Below, piece by piece: positions 37,669 to 48,416 of a stretch of DNA of 64,000 nt. Each line of letters starts with the position of its first letter. Position 1 is the stretch's first letter. Both the position numbers and the translations under genes were made by a program. The notes below the pieces were generated by a model that searched no databases, was not told the origin of the DNA, and saw only the letters and a program-made list of their open reading frames with translations. This stretch comes from Flaccisagitta enflata (Eukaryota > Chaetognatha > Sagittoidea > Aphragmophora): assembly GCA_965153355.1 (NCBI GenBank), contig OZ231127.1, positions 94,054,001-94,118,000 on the forward strand, written 5' to 3'.

Positions 37669-37879
37669 CTTCCGGCCCTCAACACAGCACCCGCACGCGT
37701 ACACTGTGTGTGTTTATCGGAAAAAAGAATTGCACACATACACCCAAAAATAGACTCGTAGCTTTTATCTTCTTTTGTTTTCTTTTTTTTCTTATCTCGT
37801 TCAGTCTCGGTTCCAATTTCGTTTTGGCGCCAAAAGTCAAATTCATTCGCGTGACTGAAATCGACCACCAACAACACAA

Positions 37880-37919
37880 CAACAACGACAACGACAACGA
37901 CAACAACAACGACAACGAT

Positions 37920-37994
<75 letters not shown>

Positions 37995-38018
37995 AATTAC
38001 AACGACAATGACAACAAT

Positions 38019-38110
<92 letters not shown>

Positions 38111-38211
38111 CGACAACGACATCGACAACGACATCGACAACGACAACGACAACAACAACGACAACAACAACAACGACAACAACGACAACAACGACAACAA
38201 CGACAACAACG

Positions 38212-38274
<63 letters not shown>

Positions 38275-38275
38275 G
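37880..38275. repeat. (CAACGA)n and (CAA)n array
   Basis: CAACGA hexamers (37880-37995), CAA triplets (38020-38110), CGACAT/CAACGA block, then CAA triplets again. Long Asn/Thr frames are repeat translations. Confidence 0.96.
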
Positions 38276-38528
38276 ACACTTGAGTACTTCCGGTTTCTCT
38301 TTACTTTCTTGTTAAAATGCAAAGAAACAGCCAGCCCAAAGAAGAGCAGATGAACTTAGATACTCTTGGCCTACTCCATCATATTGCTTTGGTTGCACAT
38401 GAAAAAAGAGCTTGTCTTTTTTTGCCAGACTTCCATGATCAAGACAGCTTTATTACGACCAATCTTAGCATAGATACGGTTGTACGATTGAACTGGCAGT
38501 TGTAGCCTTTGGTAGGTGTCTATCATTT

Positions 38529-39116
38529 ATGCGCCCGCTGTCAAAACACGAATGGAAAATCATGAGAAAACAAGGCCGTATACATGGCAGCATTATTCGT
38601 CAAATTGAAAAATATTATGTATACATTCAACGTGAACTTGATCAGAGCAGCGTGGATACTTTAAATGAAAATCTTGTCAATGGTGATCAAAACAAGTTTT
38701 GGAAATCTTACAAGTACTTTAATTATTGTAAAGGTAATCAGAGTTCTTATATTGATGGATAAAGTGATGATGTACAAATTGCTGACTGTTTTGCAAAAGG
38801 TTTTAACGAGATTTATCTAACTACGGATTCGGTTCGCTCTGCTCAATTACTTGCTGAATTTCGTGATCGTTATGAAAAATATTCTACTGATCATGCTGGT
38901 GACGATGTTAGTAATCATTACCTGTCTTGGAATGACATGCTTGATGTAATGTCTAAGTTGAAAACGGGGAAGGCTTCTGCGTCTTTTATCAGGGCAGAGC
39001 ATATAATGTATGGTTCTCCAAAACTGGCGTGGCATCTACATCTTTTATTTAATGCCATGATACAGCATTCCTATGTACCACAAGAGTTTTTAAATGGCGT
39101 GATTACACCTTCAAAG
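38529..39116 (+). pseudogene. LINE (non-LTR retrotransposon) reverse transcriptase, 5'-truncated, one stop
   Basis: One frame runs through the segment with a single in-frame TAA at 38760-38762. The first part (EKYYVYIQRELDQ ... NKFWKSYKYFN) looks like the linker between endonuclease and reverse transcriptase. The second part carries LKTGKAS, RAEHIMYGSPKL and HLHLLFNAMIQHSYVP then FLNGVITP, the usual opening of the RT domain in CR1/L2-like LINEs. The catalytic region is missing because a hAT-like MITE interrupts the frame at 39117, and I cannot recognise LINE sequence beyond it. No endonuclease domain is visible upstream. Confidence 0.8.
38569..38599 (-). repeat. 31-bp family A terminus inside the LINE frame
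   Basis: AACAAGGCCGTATACATGGC followed by AGCATTATTCG matches the end of element A9 (47480-47510) with two mismatches. The reading frame stays open across it. Either a fragment of A was inserted or the LINE and A ends share this sequence. Confidence 0.7.
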
Positions 39117-39437
39117 CAGGGGTGTATATTCTTGAGTCGCTTTTGATTTTTCCCCCCCCTGCCTTTGATTTTCTTCCCCGCGACGCGTCGCATTGTGTTT
39201 TTATATCCATGGTTTTCTTCCCCATATTGCAATAAAACTATATAGTTAAGGTTTAAATAGTGTTAGATTGTGTTTTACTAATTGAGTTTTATGATTTGGT
39301 ACTGTATAAAGCTATATTTTCCCCAAATTTCCCTTTTTTTTCTTTTTTTCCCCCTTTCATTTCCTTCCCCATCTCCAGACCCTTTGATTTCCCCCCCCCC
39401 CCCCACGGGGGGGGGAACTCAAGAATATACAGGCCTG
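39117..39437. mobile_element. hAT-like MITE inserted in the LINE
   Basis: A 321-bp element starts CAGGGGTGTATATTCTTGAG; its other end, read inward, is CAGGCCTGTATATTCTTGAG (about 19 of 21 matching). Flanks CTTCAAAG (39109-39116) and TTTCAAAG (39438-39445) are an 8-bp target duplication with one mismatch. CAGG termini and 8-bp duplication fit hAT. Subterminal poly-C/poly-G tracts resemble those of the 24840 element, but the TIR differs. Confidence 0.85.
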
Positions 39438-39445
39438 TTTCAAAG

Positions 39446-39850
39446 TGAAAAGTCAAAGCAAAACCAACTAGTTGTACTTATTGCTTATTTTGATTTCAAT
39501 CATTCTCAAAAAATAAATAGTGAAAAAAAATGATTGAAAAGAAAACAATATTGTTAAAAATAAAAGCACAAACATATATAAATACAGAATGCAGATATGA
39601 AAAAGAGTGTAATTATAGTAGTTTTTTTCAATGATTATTATTCTTTATAAAACAAGATTTAATTTTCTTGGTTAGGATTTATTTTGAAATACTCTAAATG
39701 ATCGCATTTCATCTGCTATGAGAAAGTGTTTATCAAAAAGACAATGTAATTGAAAAAAACCGTTCCCGAAAATCGATTTTAGTAGTAATTGAACCGAACC
39801 TACATTCGCGAATACTTATTTAATAATTGAATGTAATTGAACCGTTTTAA
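39446..39850. other. No feature seen
   Basis: AT-rich sequence after the MITE. I cannot recognise a continuation of the LINE frame. Confidence 0.4.
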
Positions 39851-39854
39851 AATA

Positions 39855-39981
39855 GCCAGATCGCCGAACTACAGCGGGGATGGAAAACCTCAAATAACAG
39901 TTTTGTGACGGACCGACGGACGGACCGACGGACGAACCGACGGACCGGAAAGTGGCTGATAGATTCGCGTGTCCGCGACTT
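39855..39981 (-). mobile_element. Family A element, copy A10 (GCGGACACGCGA subtype)
   Basis: On the minus strand it starts AAGTCGCGGACACGCGAAT, has a (GTCC/GTCG) block and an AACTGTTATTTGAGGTTTTCC segment. The AACAAGG end is lost. It belongs with A8, A9, A11 and A12, whose terminal hairpin is GTCGCGGACACGCGAC-like. Confidence 0.65.
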
Positions 39982-40059
39982 AAAAAAGTTTCAATCGCGA
40001 AATCGCAAAATCGCAAAAAAAAATCGCGACTGGTTTCAAAATAAGAAAGACTCTTTTTT

Positions 40060-40255
40060 AGTCGCGTGCTACGCGACTCTATGAACCGCTATGTCGGTCT
40101 GTCAGTCTCCGTTAGCTTTTTTTGGCGTTTTGGGGCGTTTTTTGCATTACTGCTCCTGCTTTTAGTTGTTTTGTCTTTTGGTCTTTTAGTGTTTTACTCT
40201 TTTAGTCTTTTAGTCTTCAAGACCGCACGCGACTTGTAACGCGTTGGCCTCGTTT
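40060..40255 (+). mobile_element. Family A element, copy A6, with TTTTAGTC core
   Basis: AGTCGCGTGCTACGCGACT hairpin, CTATGAACCGCTATGTCGG, a very short GTCTGTCAGTC block, TGCATTACTGCTCCTGC, an eight-unit TTTTAGTCT array and ACCGCACGCGACTTGTAACG, TTGGCCTCGTTTT. It carries both the GCTCCTGC block of A1 and the TTTTAGTC core of A5, so it links the two subtypes. Confidence 0.85.
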
Positions 40256-40314
40256 TGTCCCATGGAGCAGCAGAGTGGGAATAATGGAACGCATTTTCTT
40301 GCTGAGTGCATTTT

Positions 40315-40367
<53 letters not shown>

Positions 40368-40560
40368 GGACAGAAAGTAAGAAGGAAAAAAGAAAAAAAG
40401 ACAGAAAGACAGAAAGACAGAACAATGATAAAGAAAGGCAAGAAAGAAACAAAGCAACATTGAAAGCAAGAAAGAAAGACAGACAGACAGACAGACAGAA
40501 AGACAGACAGACAGACAGACAGATAGACAGACAGACAGGCAGACAGACAGACAGACAGAC

Positions 40561-40595
<35 letters not shown>

Positions 40596-40678
40596 TAGAC
40601 AGACAGACGAAAAAAAACAACGTAAGAAAGAAAGAAAGAAAGAAAGAAAGAGGGAAAGAAAGAAAGAAAGAAAGAAAA

Positions 40679-40750
<72 letters not shown>

Positions 40751-40790
40751 AGGAAAGAAAGAAAGAAAGAGAACAGCAGACACGGACTGA
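40315..40790. repeat. (GA)n, (GACA)n and (GAAA)n in succession
   Basis: GA (40315-40365), GAAAGACA mixture, GACA (40470-40610), then GAAA (40620-40770). Purine-rich open frames here are repeat translations. Confidence 0.95.
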
Positions 40791-41029
40791 CAGAAAGACA
40801 GTCGGACGGATGGAGAGAGACAGATGGTGAGGCTAAAATAGTCATTTCTACTTCAGGATACGTACACACAGTACACACATACGCTTACACGCTTGCACAA
40901 TCACATCCACGCTTGCATGATTACACATTTGCACACTTACACGATCACATCCACGCTTTCACGCTTTCACGCTTGCAGGCATGCTCGCTTGCACGATCAT
41001 ATCCACTCTTATCATTGAGTTTCCCCCCC

Positions 41030-41610
41030 CCGAATTCTCCGATGTATGTCACACCACCCAGTTTTCGCCGATATATGTCACATCACCCAGTTTTCTCCGA
41101 TACACATGGACGCAAAATACAGCGTGATGAGGCGCCAAAAGTTTTAGCACCCCCCACTACAGCCAATTTGGCTGAATGAAATTTCCTTTTGAAAGTTGTT
41201 TTGAGTCACTAAGGGGAATATGAGTGGCGTCATCAGAGGGAATTTTGAGATTGTACGTAGAACCTTGAAATTTATCACTTTTTACTCTATTTTCTGTACT
41301 ATTCCAAGAGTGTATATTTTATGAACAAAAGTGATGAATTTCAAGGTTTTAGTTACAATCTCAAAAATCGCTCTGATGACGCCATTTATATCCCCCTCAG
41401 TTACTCAAAATGACTTTCCATGAGAATTTTTAATCAGCCAATATGGCTGTAAAGGGGGGTGCTAAATTTTTTTTGGGTTTTGGCGCCTCATCACGCTGTA
41501 TTTCGCGTCCATGTGTATATGTCACGCAACCCAGAATACTTCGATGTATGTCACACTACCTAGTTTACTCCAATGTATGTAACACAGCCCAGAATTCTCC
41601 GATGTAGCAG
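41030..41610. repeat. About 30-bp tandem repeat (CCGATGTATGTCACACCACC) split by a MITE
   Basis: Units CCGATGTATGTCACACCACC plus CAGTTTTCT occur before 41103 and resume after 41515 (TATGTCACGCAACCCAGAAT ...). About 2.5 units lie left and 3 right. A separate four-unit GACCGCCCACAGGCGGCAGT repeat follows at 41625-41704. Confidence 0.85.
41103..41515. mobile_element. TA-flanked foldback element, 413 bp
   Basis: Starts CACATGGACGCAAAATACAG and ends with the mirrored CTGTATTTCGCGTCCATGTG. Mirroring continues through GTGATGAGGCGCCAAAA / TTTTGGCGCCTCATCAC, CAGCC..GGCTG words and further in (AACCTTGAAATT / AATTTCAAGGTT). TA lies on both sides, splitting a unit of the 30-bp tandem repeat at CCGA|TA|TATGTCAC, so the empty site can be inferred. 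Confidence 0.88.
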
Positions 41611-41773
41611 TTGGATCACCCATAAGGGGCAGTAAGACCGCCCACAGGCGGCAGTGGGACCGCCCACAGGCAGCAGTGAGGTCACCCACAGCCCACAGGC
41701 GGCCATTATCTAGACACAAATTTGTCGGGTTATCAATATTAGAAGTGTTTTATGAATTATTGCCTTTCTTTTT

Positions 41774-41983
41774 AGTCGCGTGCTACGTGACTCTACACCC
41801 CGCTTTGTCGGTCCGTCTGTCGGTCCGTCCGTCTGTCGGTCGGTCCGTCCTCCGTCACACTTTACTTTTTCGGCGATGATGGGGGTTTTGGCCTTATTGC
41901 CCCTGCCCAAATGTTCCGCTGACCTCAATTATGGCCCCTGCCCACCCGCACGCGACTGGGGTAGCCGTGTATCCGGCCTTGTT
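41774..41983 (+). mobile_element. Family A element, copy A7
   Basis: AGTCGCGTGCTACGTGACT, CTACACCCCGCTTTGTCGG, (GTCC/GTCT) block, GCCCCTGCCCAAATGTTCC, CGCACGCGACTGGGGTAGCC, GGCCTTGTT. Among the closest matches to A1. Confidence 0.87.
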
Positions 41984-41984
41984 C

Positions 41985-42125
41985 ATGCCCAATCAAGTTT
42001 TCGTGGAACACAATATGGCGAACGCCACTTGTATTTCAGTTCGGCTCACAAGATTTACCCAAGAAATATTGTTGCATTATATCATTCAAGAAAAGATTGC
42101 TTCTGAAGTTGCTACCCATAAATAA
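41985..42125 (+). CDS. Possible 46-codon frame, doubtful
   Basis: Directly after A7 an ATG-started frame of ordinary composition ends in TAA: MPNQVFVEHNMANATC ... FTQEILLHYIIQEKIASE. It is not repeat-derived and could be the end of an exon interrupted by A7 or chance. No family recognised and no splice acceptor I would defend. Confidence 0.18.
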   Translation: MPNQVFVEHNMANATCISVRLTRFTQEILLHYIIQEKIASEVATHK

Positions 42126-42384
42126 TGTGATTGTTGCCATTCTCTCAATTTGATGAATGTTTTGAAAAGAACAAGCTAGCTAGCTAGTTAATTAGCAGGA
42201 GAAAACATGCAAATGGAATGTAAAAAAGGAGTAATTGAACTTTGAAGAAAATTCAAACTCGACTCAGTTATTCAATTTCTTTTAAAAGTTTGCACTTATA
42301 CGAAATTGCTTTGCTTTACTTCTCGGGAGTTAAATAACCTGGTTCGTAACTTCTGAAAATTAGAGAGGCACATGTTGCCTATTC

Positions 42385-42615
<231 letters not shown>

Positions 42616-42738
42616 AAAAAAAAAAAACGTTCTTGCCTTAAAGTTACTGCGATAGATAAAACCAAAATCCGTAATAAAGAAATCCATGGCCAAATGAAGA
42701 CGAACTACCATCACTCTGTCTTAAGTTCCAACGAAACC

Positions 42739-43042
42739 GAATTCCAATTTAAAGACAAAGACGTTGAGAAGACACTGAATTCCAATTTAAAGACAAAGAC
42801 GTTAAGAAGACACTGAATTCCAATTTAAAGACAAAGACGTTGAGAAGACACTGAATTCCAATTTAAAGACAAAGACGTTAAGAAGACACTGAATTCCAAT
42901 TTAAAGACAAAGACGTTAAGAAGACACTGAATTCCAATTTAAAGACAAAGACGTTAAGAAGACACTGAATTCCAATTTAAAGACAAAGACGTTAAGAAGA
43001 CACTGAATACCAATTCAAAGACAAAGACGTTGAGAAGACACG
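42739..43042. repeat. 38-bp minisatellite, 8 units
   Basis: Each unit holds AATTCCAATTTAAAGACAAA then GACGTTAAGAAGACACTG. Units with GTTGAG and GTTAAG are mixed. AAAGACAAAGACGTT recurs every 38 bp from 42750 to 43016. Confidence 0.96.
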
Positions 43043-43132
43043 GAACTACGTCATCGATTCTTTTCTCTGTTTCGTTCATTTTATTTCCTCTTTGGGGTGA
43101 TTTTTCTTGAATCTCGACAGAGATACAAGTTA

Positions 43133-43309
43133 CAGTTGAATCCCGCTCTAACGGACCCGCCACCAACGGAATTCCGCCTATAACAAACACAAATTCATGG
43201 TCCCTTCATGCTTATTCCTTTTGTTTCCTTTGTTGGCAATAACAGAAGTCCACCTATGACAGAAAAGAATCGTTGGTCCCCTGAAATCCGTTTTAGCGGG
43301 GTTCAACTG
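43133..43309 (+). mobile_element. Pogo-like MITE, copy E1
   Basis: 177 bp beginning CAGTTGAATCCCGCTCTAAC and ending AGCGGGGTTCAACTG with TA on both sides. CAG-starting inverted termini with TA duplication fit the pogo/Tigger branch of Tc1/mariner. Interior has CTTTGTTGGCAATAACAGA. Same length and sequence as E2. Confidence 0.88.
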
Positions 43310-43792
43310 TATCTAGTTTTTGATTATTTTAAGTCGAATTTTGAAAATTTAAATGAGAAAACTTTAAGATGAAGGGATTTTTTTGTACATCTTTTATTCC
43401 TGATAGAAGTTTAAAGTAACTATGACGGATTTGATTTTTACAAAGGTCACATTTATAAGAACAGGTAAGGGTGCAAAGCACGATGAGGGAGAGGGAGGGT
43501 GTTTTCTATCCATTCAACCATCCATTGGACTATCTATTGGACCATCTCTCTGTCTATCCATACCATCATTCCCATATCAGCTGTGGGTTTTTTTGTTTTT
43601 TTGTTTTCTTTTTTTGGTTTTTGTTTTTTTTTTTTTTTTTGGTCTTTTTCTTTTGATTTGAGTTTTATTTTGCATCATTTTAGACTTTCCCAGTCGATGG
43701 TGCATTTAACTCCAACTCGTTCTGGTTCGGCCCATTCTGGAAAAAGTAGGACAAAGTTGTGTTGCAGCGCGAATGTCTTTAATTCTCGTCTC

Positions 43793-43855
43793 TGTCTCTG
43801 TCTCTGTCTCTCTGTCTTAGATTCTCTTTCTCTGTCTCTGTCTCTCTGTCTTTAA
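43793..43855. repeat. CTCTGT repeat
   Basis: Two blocks of GTCTCTGTCTCTCTGTCTT, about 50 bp apart. Confidence 0.7.
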
Positions 43856-43952
43856 TCCTCCTGGGATCTGCGAGATGGCGTATGAAAAATTCGTCGTTGG
43901 ATTGATATCCATCTCAGATGGAATTCCGAATTAAGGCCACTTTCAGGAGGGG

Positions 43953-43955
<3 letters not shown>

Positions 43956-44031
<76 letters not shown>

Positions 44032-44038
44032 AGAGAGT

Positions 44039-44100
<62 letters not shown>
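43956..44100. repeat. (GA)n
   Basis: About 70 GA units with GAAAAGAGAGAGTGAG and GAAAGA interruptions. Confidence 0.96.
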
Positions 44101-44460
44101 AGATGGATGGAGAGACAGACACAGGTAAGGGCGACAGACAGACGGACAAAGACAAAGAAGCAAAACCGACAAAAAACAGAAAAGGAAAGACTGTTGAAGA
44201 AAGGCAGGGAGTAAGGAAAGCAAATCGACAAGCAAAAGACATATGGACTGACTAACTGACTGACTGGTTCTTAAAGAAACACGATGATAGATCCATTCTA
44301 ACCAGACTAGACGCAGAAATATTCTTAGAGACAGTCCATGGAAACAGAGAGCCAGGATAGTGAGTTGAAAATGCTTACGATATGGCTGAAACGACAACGA
44401 CCGAGCACCGCCCAAATTCCCACCGCATATCATTCTAGCATCCCAATCTGACGTTCCGTC

Positions 44461-44598
44461 TGTTCCTTGGGGCCTTCAACTATGTTTTGATGTAGTGTGG
44501 TACATGTGTTCCTCCGGGCCTTCAACTATGTTTTGATGTAGCGTGGTACATGTGTTCCTCCGGGCCTTCAACTATGTTTTGATGTAGTATGGTACATG
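44461..44598. repeat. 46-bp minisatellite, 3 units
   Basis: Units contain GGGCCTTCAACTATGTTTTG then ATGTAGTGTGGTACATG, nearly identical. Confidence 0.95.
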
Positions 44599-44737
44599 GA
44601 TACCAGCTCCTAAACGATTTCACGTGCTTCTCAATGGACATCCTTCAGATAATCATCTCTTTGGAGGGTGTAAACGTCTCCCCGACAAATTGTTTTTTTT
44701 TATTGCACAACAATCATTTTATACTGTTCATATTTCT

Positions 44738-44891
44738 AGTAGCGGACACGCGACTCTACACCTTGCCGTGTCAGTCGGTCCGTCCATCCGTCGGTCCGTC
44801 CGTCGGTTATATTTCTGAATTCCGAGCGGTTTTTGCGGTGCCGCTCCTGCCCAACCGTCCGCGACTGGATTGCCGTGTATCCGGCCTTGTT
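44738..44891 (+). mobile_element. Family A element, copy A8 (GCGGACACGCGA subtype)
   Basis: AGTAGCGGACACGCGACT, CTACACCTTGCCGTGTCAG, (GTCC/GTCG) block, GCCGCTCCTGCCCAACCGTC, CGCGACTGGATTGCCGTGTA, GGCCTTGTT. In this subtype the right-hand block reads CCGTCCGCGACT instead of CGCACGCGACT. Confidence 0.85.
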
Positions 44892-44924
44892 CATTGTTCT
44901 ACTCCCAATGTTTTTACTTAAGTA

Positions 44925-45240
44925 TTGACCATTGTCCGCTGACTGAATTAAATTTGTTTCTCATTATTCTAATCCCCTAGTTCCCCCACTTAACTCTTGT
45001 TCACAGACTGTATGCCAAGTTGTAACTCATTATGCTATTCCCCCTATTCCTCCCCTTATATGTTGTGCACTATTTGTATCCCAGTTTGTTTCTCATCATA
45101 CTATGCCTCATGTTTCTCTACTAATATCTTGTACACTGACTGTATCCCAGTTTGTTTCTCATTATACTATGCCCCATGTTCCTCCACTTCTATCTTGTGC
45201 ACTGACTGTATCCCATTATTCTGCGCCCCATGTTCCTCCT
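44925..45240. repeat. About 64-bp degenerate minisatellite
   Basis: Four to five diverged units built on TGTATCCCAGTTTGTTTCTC then ATTATACTATGCCCCATGTT and CCTCCACTT. Confidence 0.8.
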
Positions 45241-45337
45241 CTTTAGTCTTGTCCTCTCAAGGACTTGTTTACATTTTCCTCTCTCCATTCTCTGCGTGGT
45301 TTTTATCTTCTTTCCATTTTTCATTGCTTTATCATCA

Positions 45338-46385
<1,048 letters not shown>

Positions 46386-47270
46386 TATTCATTCCCTCCC
46401 TATTTGCTCTTCTTTTCGATGCCTTTTCATTTTGCTCCTCGTGTCTCTTATTCATACTCTTTTCAAACCTCAGTGTTTTGCTCTTTTTCTCCTCTATTGA
46501 CTTTTTTTTTTCATCCAGAAATCTTTCACTACTTTTCTCAAGTACTAATCTATCCTCTTCCTCCACACCGTTGGTCTCTATCCTCTCTTCCTTACCCTCT
46601 CTACATACTTCTGGTTTATCTTACCCTAGCCTCTACTTATTTCTCTCCATCTCTTCCCTTACCCTACCACTCTTCCCTCTTCCTCTTCCTCTTCCTCCAC
46701 TCCACTCTTCCCCCTTCCTCTTCCTCTTCCTCCTCCCAACCCTTTCTTCTTACTCTTCTTCCTATCCACTGTTTCCTCTTCCTCTTATTCCTCACCACCT
46801 TTCACTCCTCCTCTTCTCCCTCCCCACCTTTCCCTCCTCCTCTTCTTTCTTCCCAGCATTCCCTCCTCCTCTGCCTCCCCCCTTCCCTCTTTCTCTTTTT
46901 CATCCCCACCCTGCCCTCCTACTCTTCTCTCTCCCTACCTTTCCATCCTCCTCTTCCTCATTCTTCATTCTTTGCTCTCCCACTTCTTCCTCACCACTAT
47001 ATGCTCTTCCTCTTCCTCCTTCTCACCCTTCCTCCTTTTCCTCCTCTTAACCTAACTCCTCTTCCCCCTAACCCTTCCCTCTTCCTCTTCTTCCTCCCCA
47101 CTTTATCCATTGCTTCATCCTTCCTACCCTTCCCTCTCCCTCCTCTTCTTCTTTCCCATTCTCTCCTCTTACTCTTCCTCCTCCCCATCCTTTCCTCTTC
47201 CTCCTCTTCTTCTTTCCCATCCTTTCCTCTTCCTCTTCTTCCTCCCCACCCTTTCCTCTTCACGTAATTT
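46386..47270. repeat. Degenerate pyrimidine minisatellite (CTTCCTCTTCCTCC)
   Basis: About 700 bp with almost no purines on the + strand after 46560, built of CCTCTTCCTCTTCCTCC and CCCACCTTTCCCTCCTCC words with a loose 30-60 bp period. Triplex-capable. Not coding. Confidence 0.8.
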
Positions 47271-47310
47271 ATCTCCATTTTGACCTCATTTGGGAGTCGA
47301 GGAAAAGAAG

Positions 47311-47311
<1 letters not shown>

Positions 47312-47385
<74 letters not shown>
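47312..47385. repeat. (GA)n
   Basis: About 35 GA units, followed by AAAGAAGGAAAG purine sequence to 47470. Confidence 0.96.
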
Positions 47386-47388
<3 letters not shown>

Positions 47389-47479
47389 AACAATGAAAGA
47401 AACAAAGAAGAAAGGAAGGAAAAAAGCAAAGAAGGAAAGAAAAAATGAATGAAGTAAAGAAAGAAAAAGACAGAAGGGG

Positions 47480-47638
47480 AACAAGGCCGTATACACGGCA
47501 GCATTAGTCGCGGACGGGTGGGCAGGAGCGGAAAACCTCGAAAAGTGACTTTATGACGGACCGACGGACCGACCAACCGACGGACCGACCAACCGACGGA
47601 CCAACAAAGTGGCTTATAGAGTCGCGTGTCCGCGACTA
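47480..47638 (-). mobile_element. Family A element, copy A9 (GCGGACACGCGA subtype)
   Basis: On + it reads AACAAGGCCGTATACACGGC, AGTCGCGGACGGGTGGGCAG, CGACGGACCGACCAACC block, GGCTTATAGAGTCGCG, TGTCCGCGACTAAAAA. Intact both ends, 159 bp. Its terminus matches the 31-bp block within the LINE at 38569. Confidence 0.88.
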
Positions 47639-47819
47639 AAAAGCATGAATGAATCGAGAACAGATATTTGAGAATGAGATGGCAAATGATATTCAGGCCC
47701 AACCCAGAAGTTTTACCCTTGAAATAAAACGGACCAATCCCATCAGGAGGTGGTCTCTTTCTTCGCTTAGCAAAGTTGGGCCCGTATTGAATTCAATCTC
47801 AGAACCTAGACAAAAAAAA

Positions 47820-47985
47820 ACCAGGCCGTATTCACAGTTTACGAAGTCGCGTGCGGTTGGGCAGCGGCAGTGATAGAAAAGGCTAACTCCAGCTTTTTTG
47901 GCAGGAGCAACAATGCAGAAACCGCCTGTAAACGCCGAAAAGCCTAGACATGACCAACTGACCAACCGACGAACAAAGCACGAGA
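47820..47985 (-). mobile_element. Family A element, copy A14 (degenerate)
   Basis: CAGGCCGTATTCACAG, AAGTCGCGTGCGGTTGGGCA, GGCAGGAGCAACAATGCAG, GACCAACTGACCAACCGACG, CAAAGCACGAGAC. Order of blocks is as in other minus copies, but the hairpin end is lost. Confidence 0.65.
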
Positions 47986-48059
47986 CAAAAAATACGTTGT
48001 CTTTGGACTGCCTCTGCCTCAAATTTTACTCTCGTCCTAAATTTGGCTTTTAGTGGTTC

Positions 48060-48416
48060 CCCGCCGTCTGTGTGGGAGCCGCTGCCCTTAAGAAAAGAAA
48101 AAAAAAGGATTGTAAGAACGAATGGAAAAAGCTAAATCGGAAAAAAATGGGGCTTTGTGTGAAAAATAGATGATGGCGACTAGAAACCAATGCAATGGAG
48201 AATAATGAGTTGGTGGGCCACTGGTAACAGCAACATTGGCAGCAACGGCAACAGCAACAGCAACGGCCACAGTAATCGCGGTTGAGGCAGCATTAGCAGA
48301 TTACCAGACACAGACTTATTAAGTAACTTGAGCGTCTTTCTCCACCACTGATGAAAATTTCACAAAAGTCCAGCATGCAGATATATTTTCCAAGCGCGGG
48401 CGAGGAAAAAAAGGAC
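48060..48416. other. Short family D fragment and CAACAG repeat
   Basis: GGGAGCCGCTGCCCTTAAG at 48077 resembles a D right arm end. 48225-48275 is a GCAACAGCAACGG repeat. Nothing else seen. Confidence 0.45.

Noticed and set aside
38317-38505. 62-codon frame upstream of the LINE as its endonuclease end
   Set aside because: It is in a different frame from the RT segment and shows no endonuclease motif; chance is the simpler reading.
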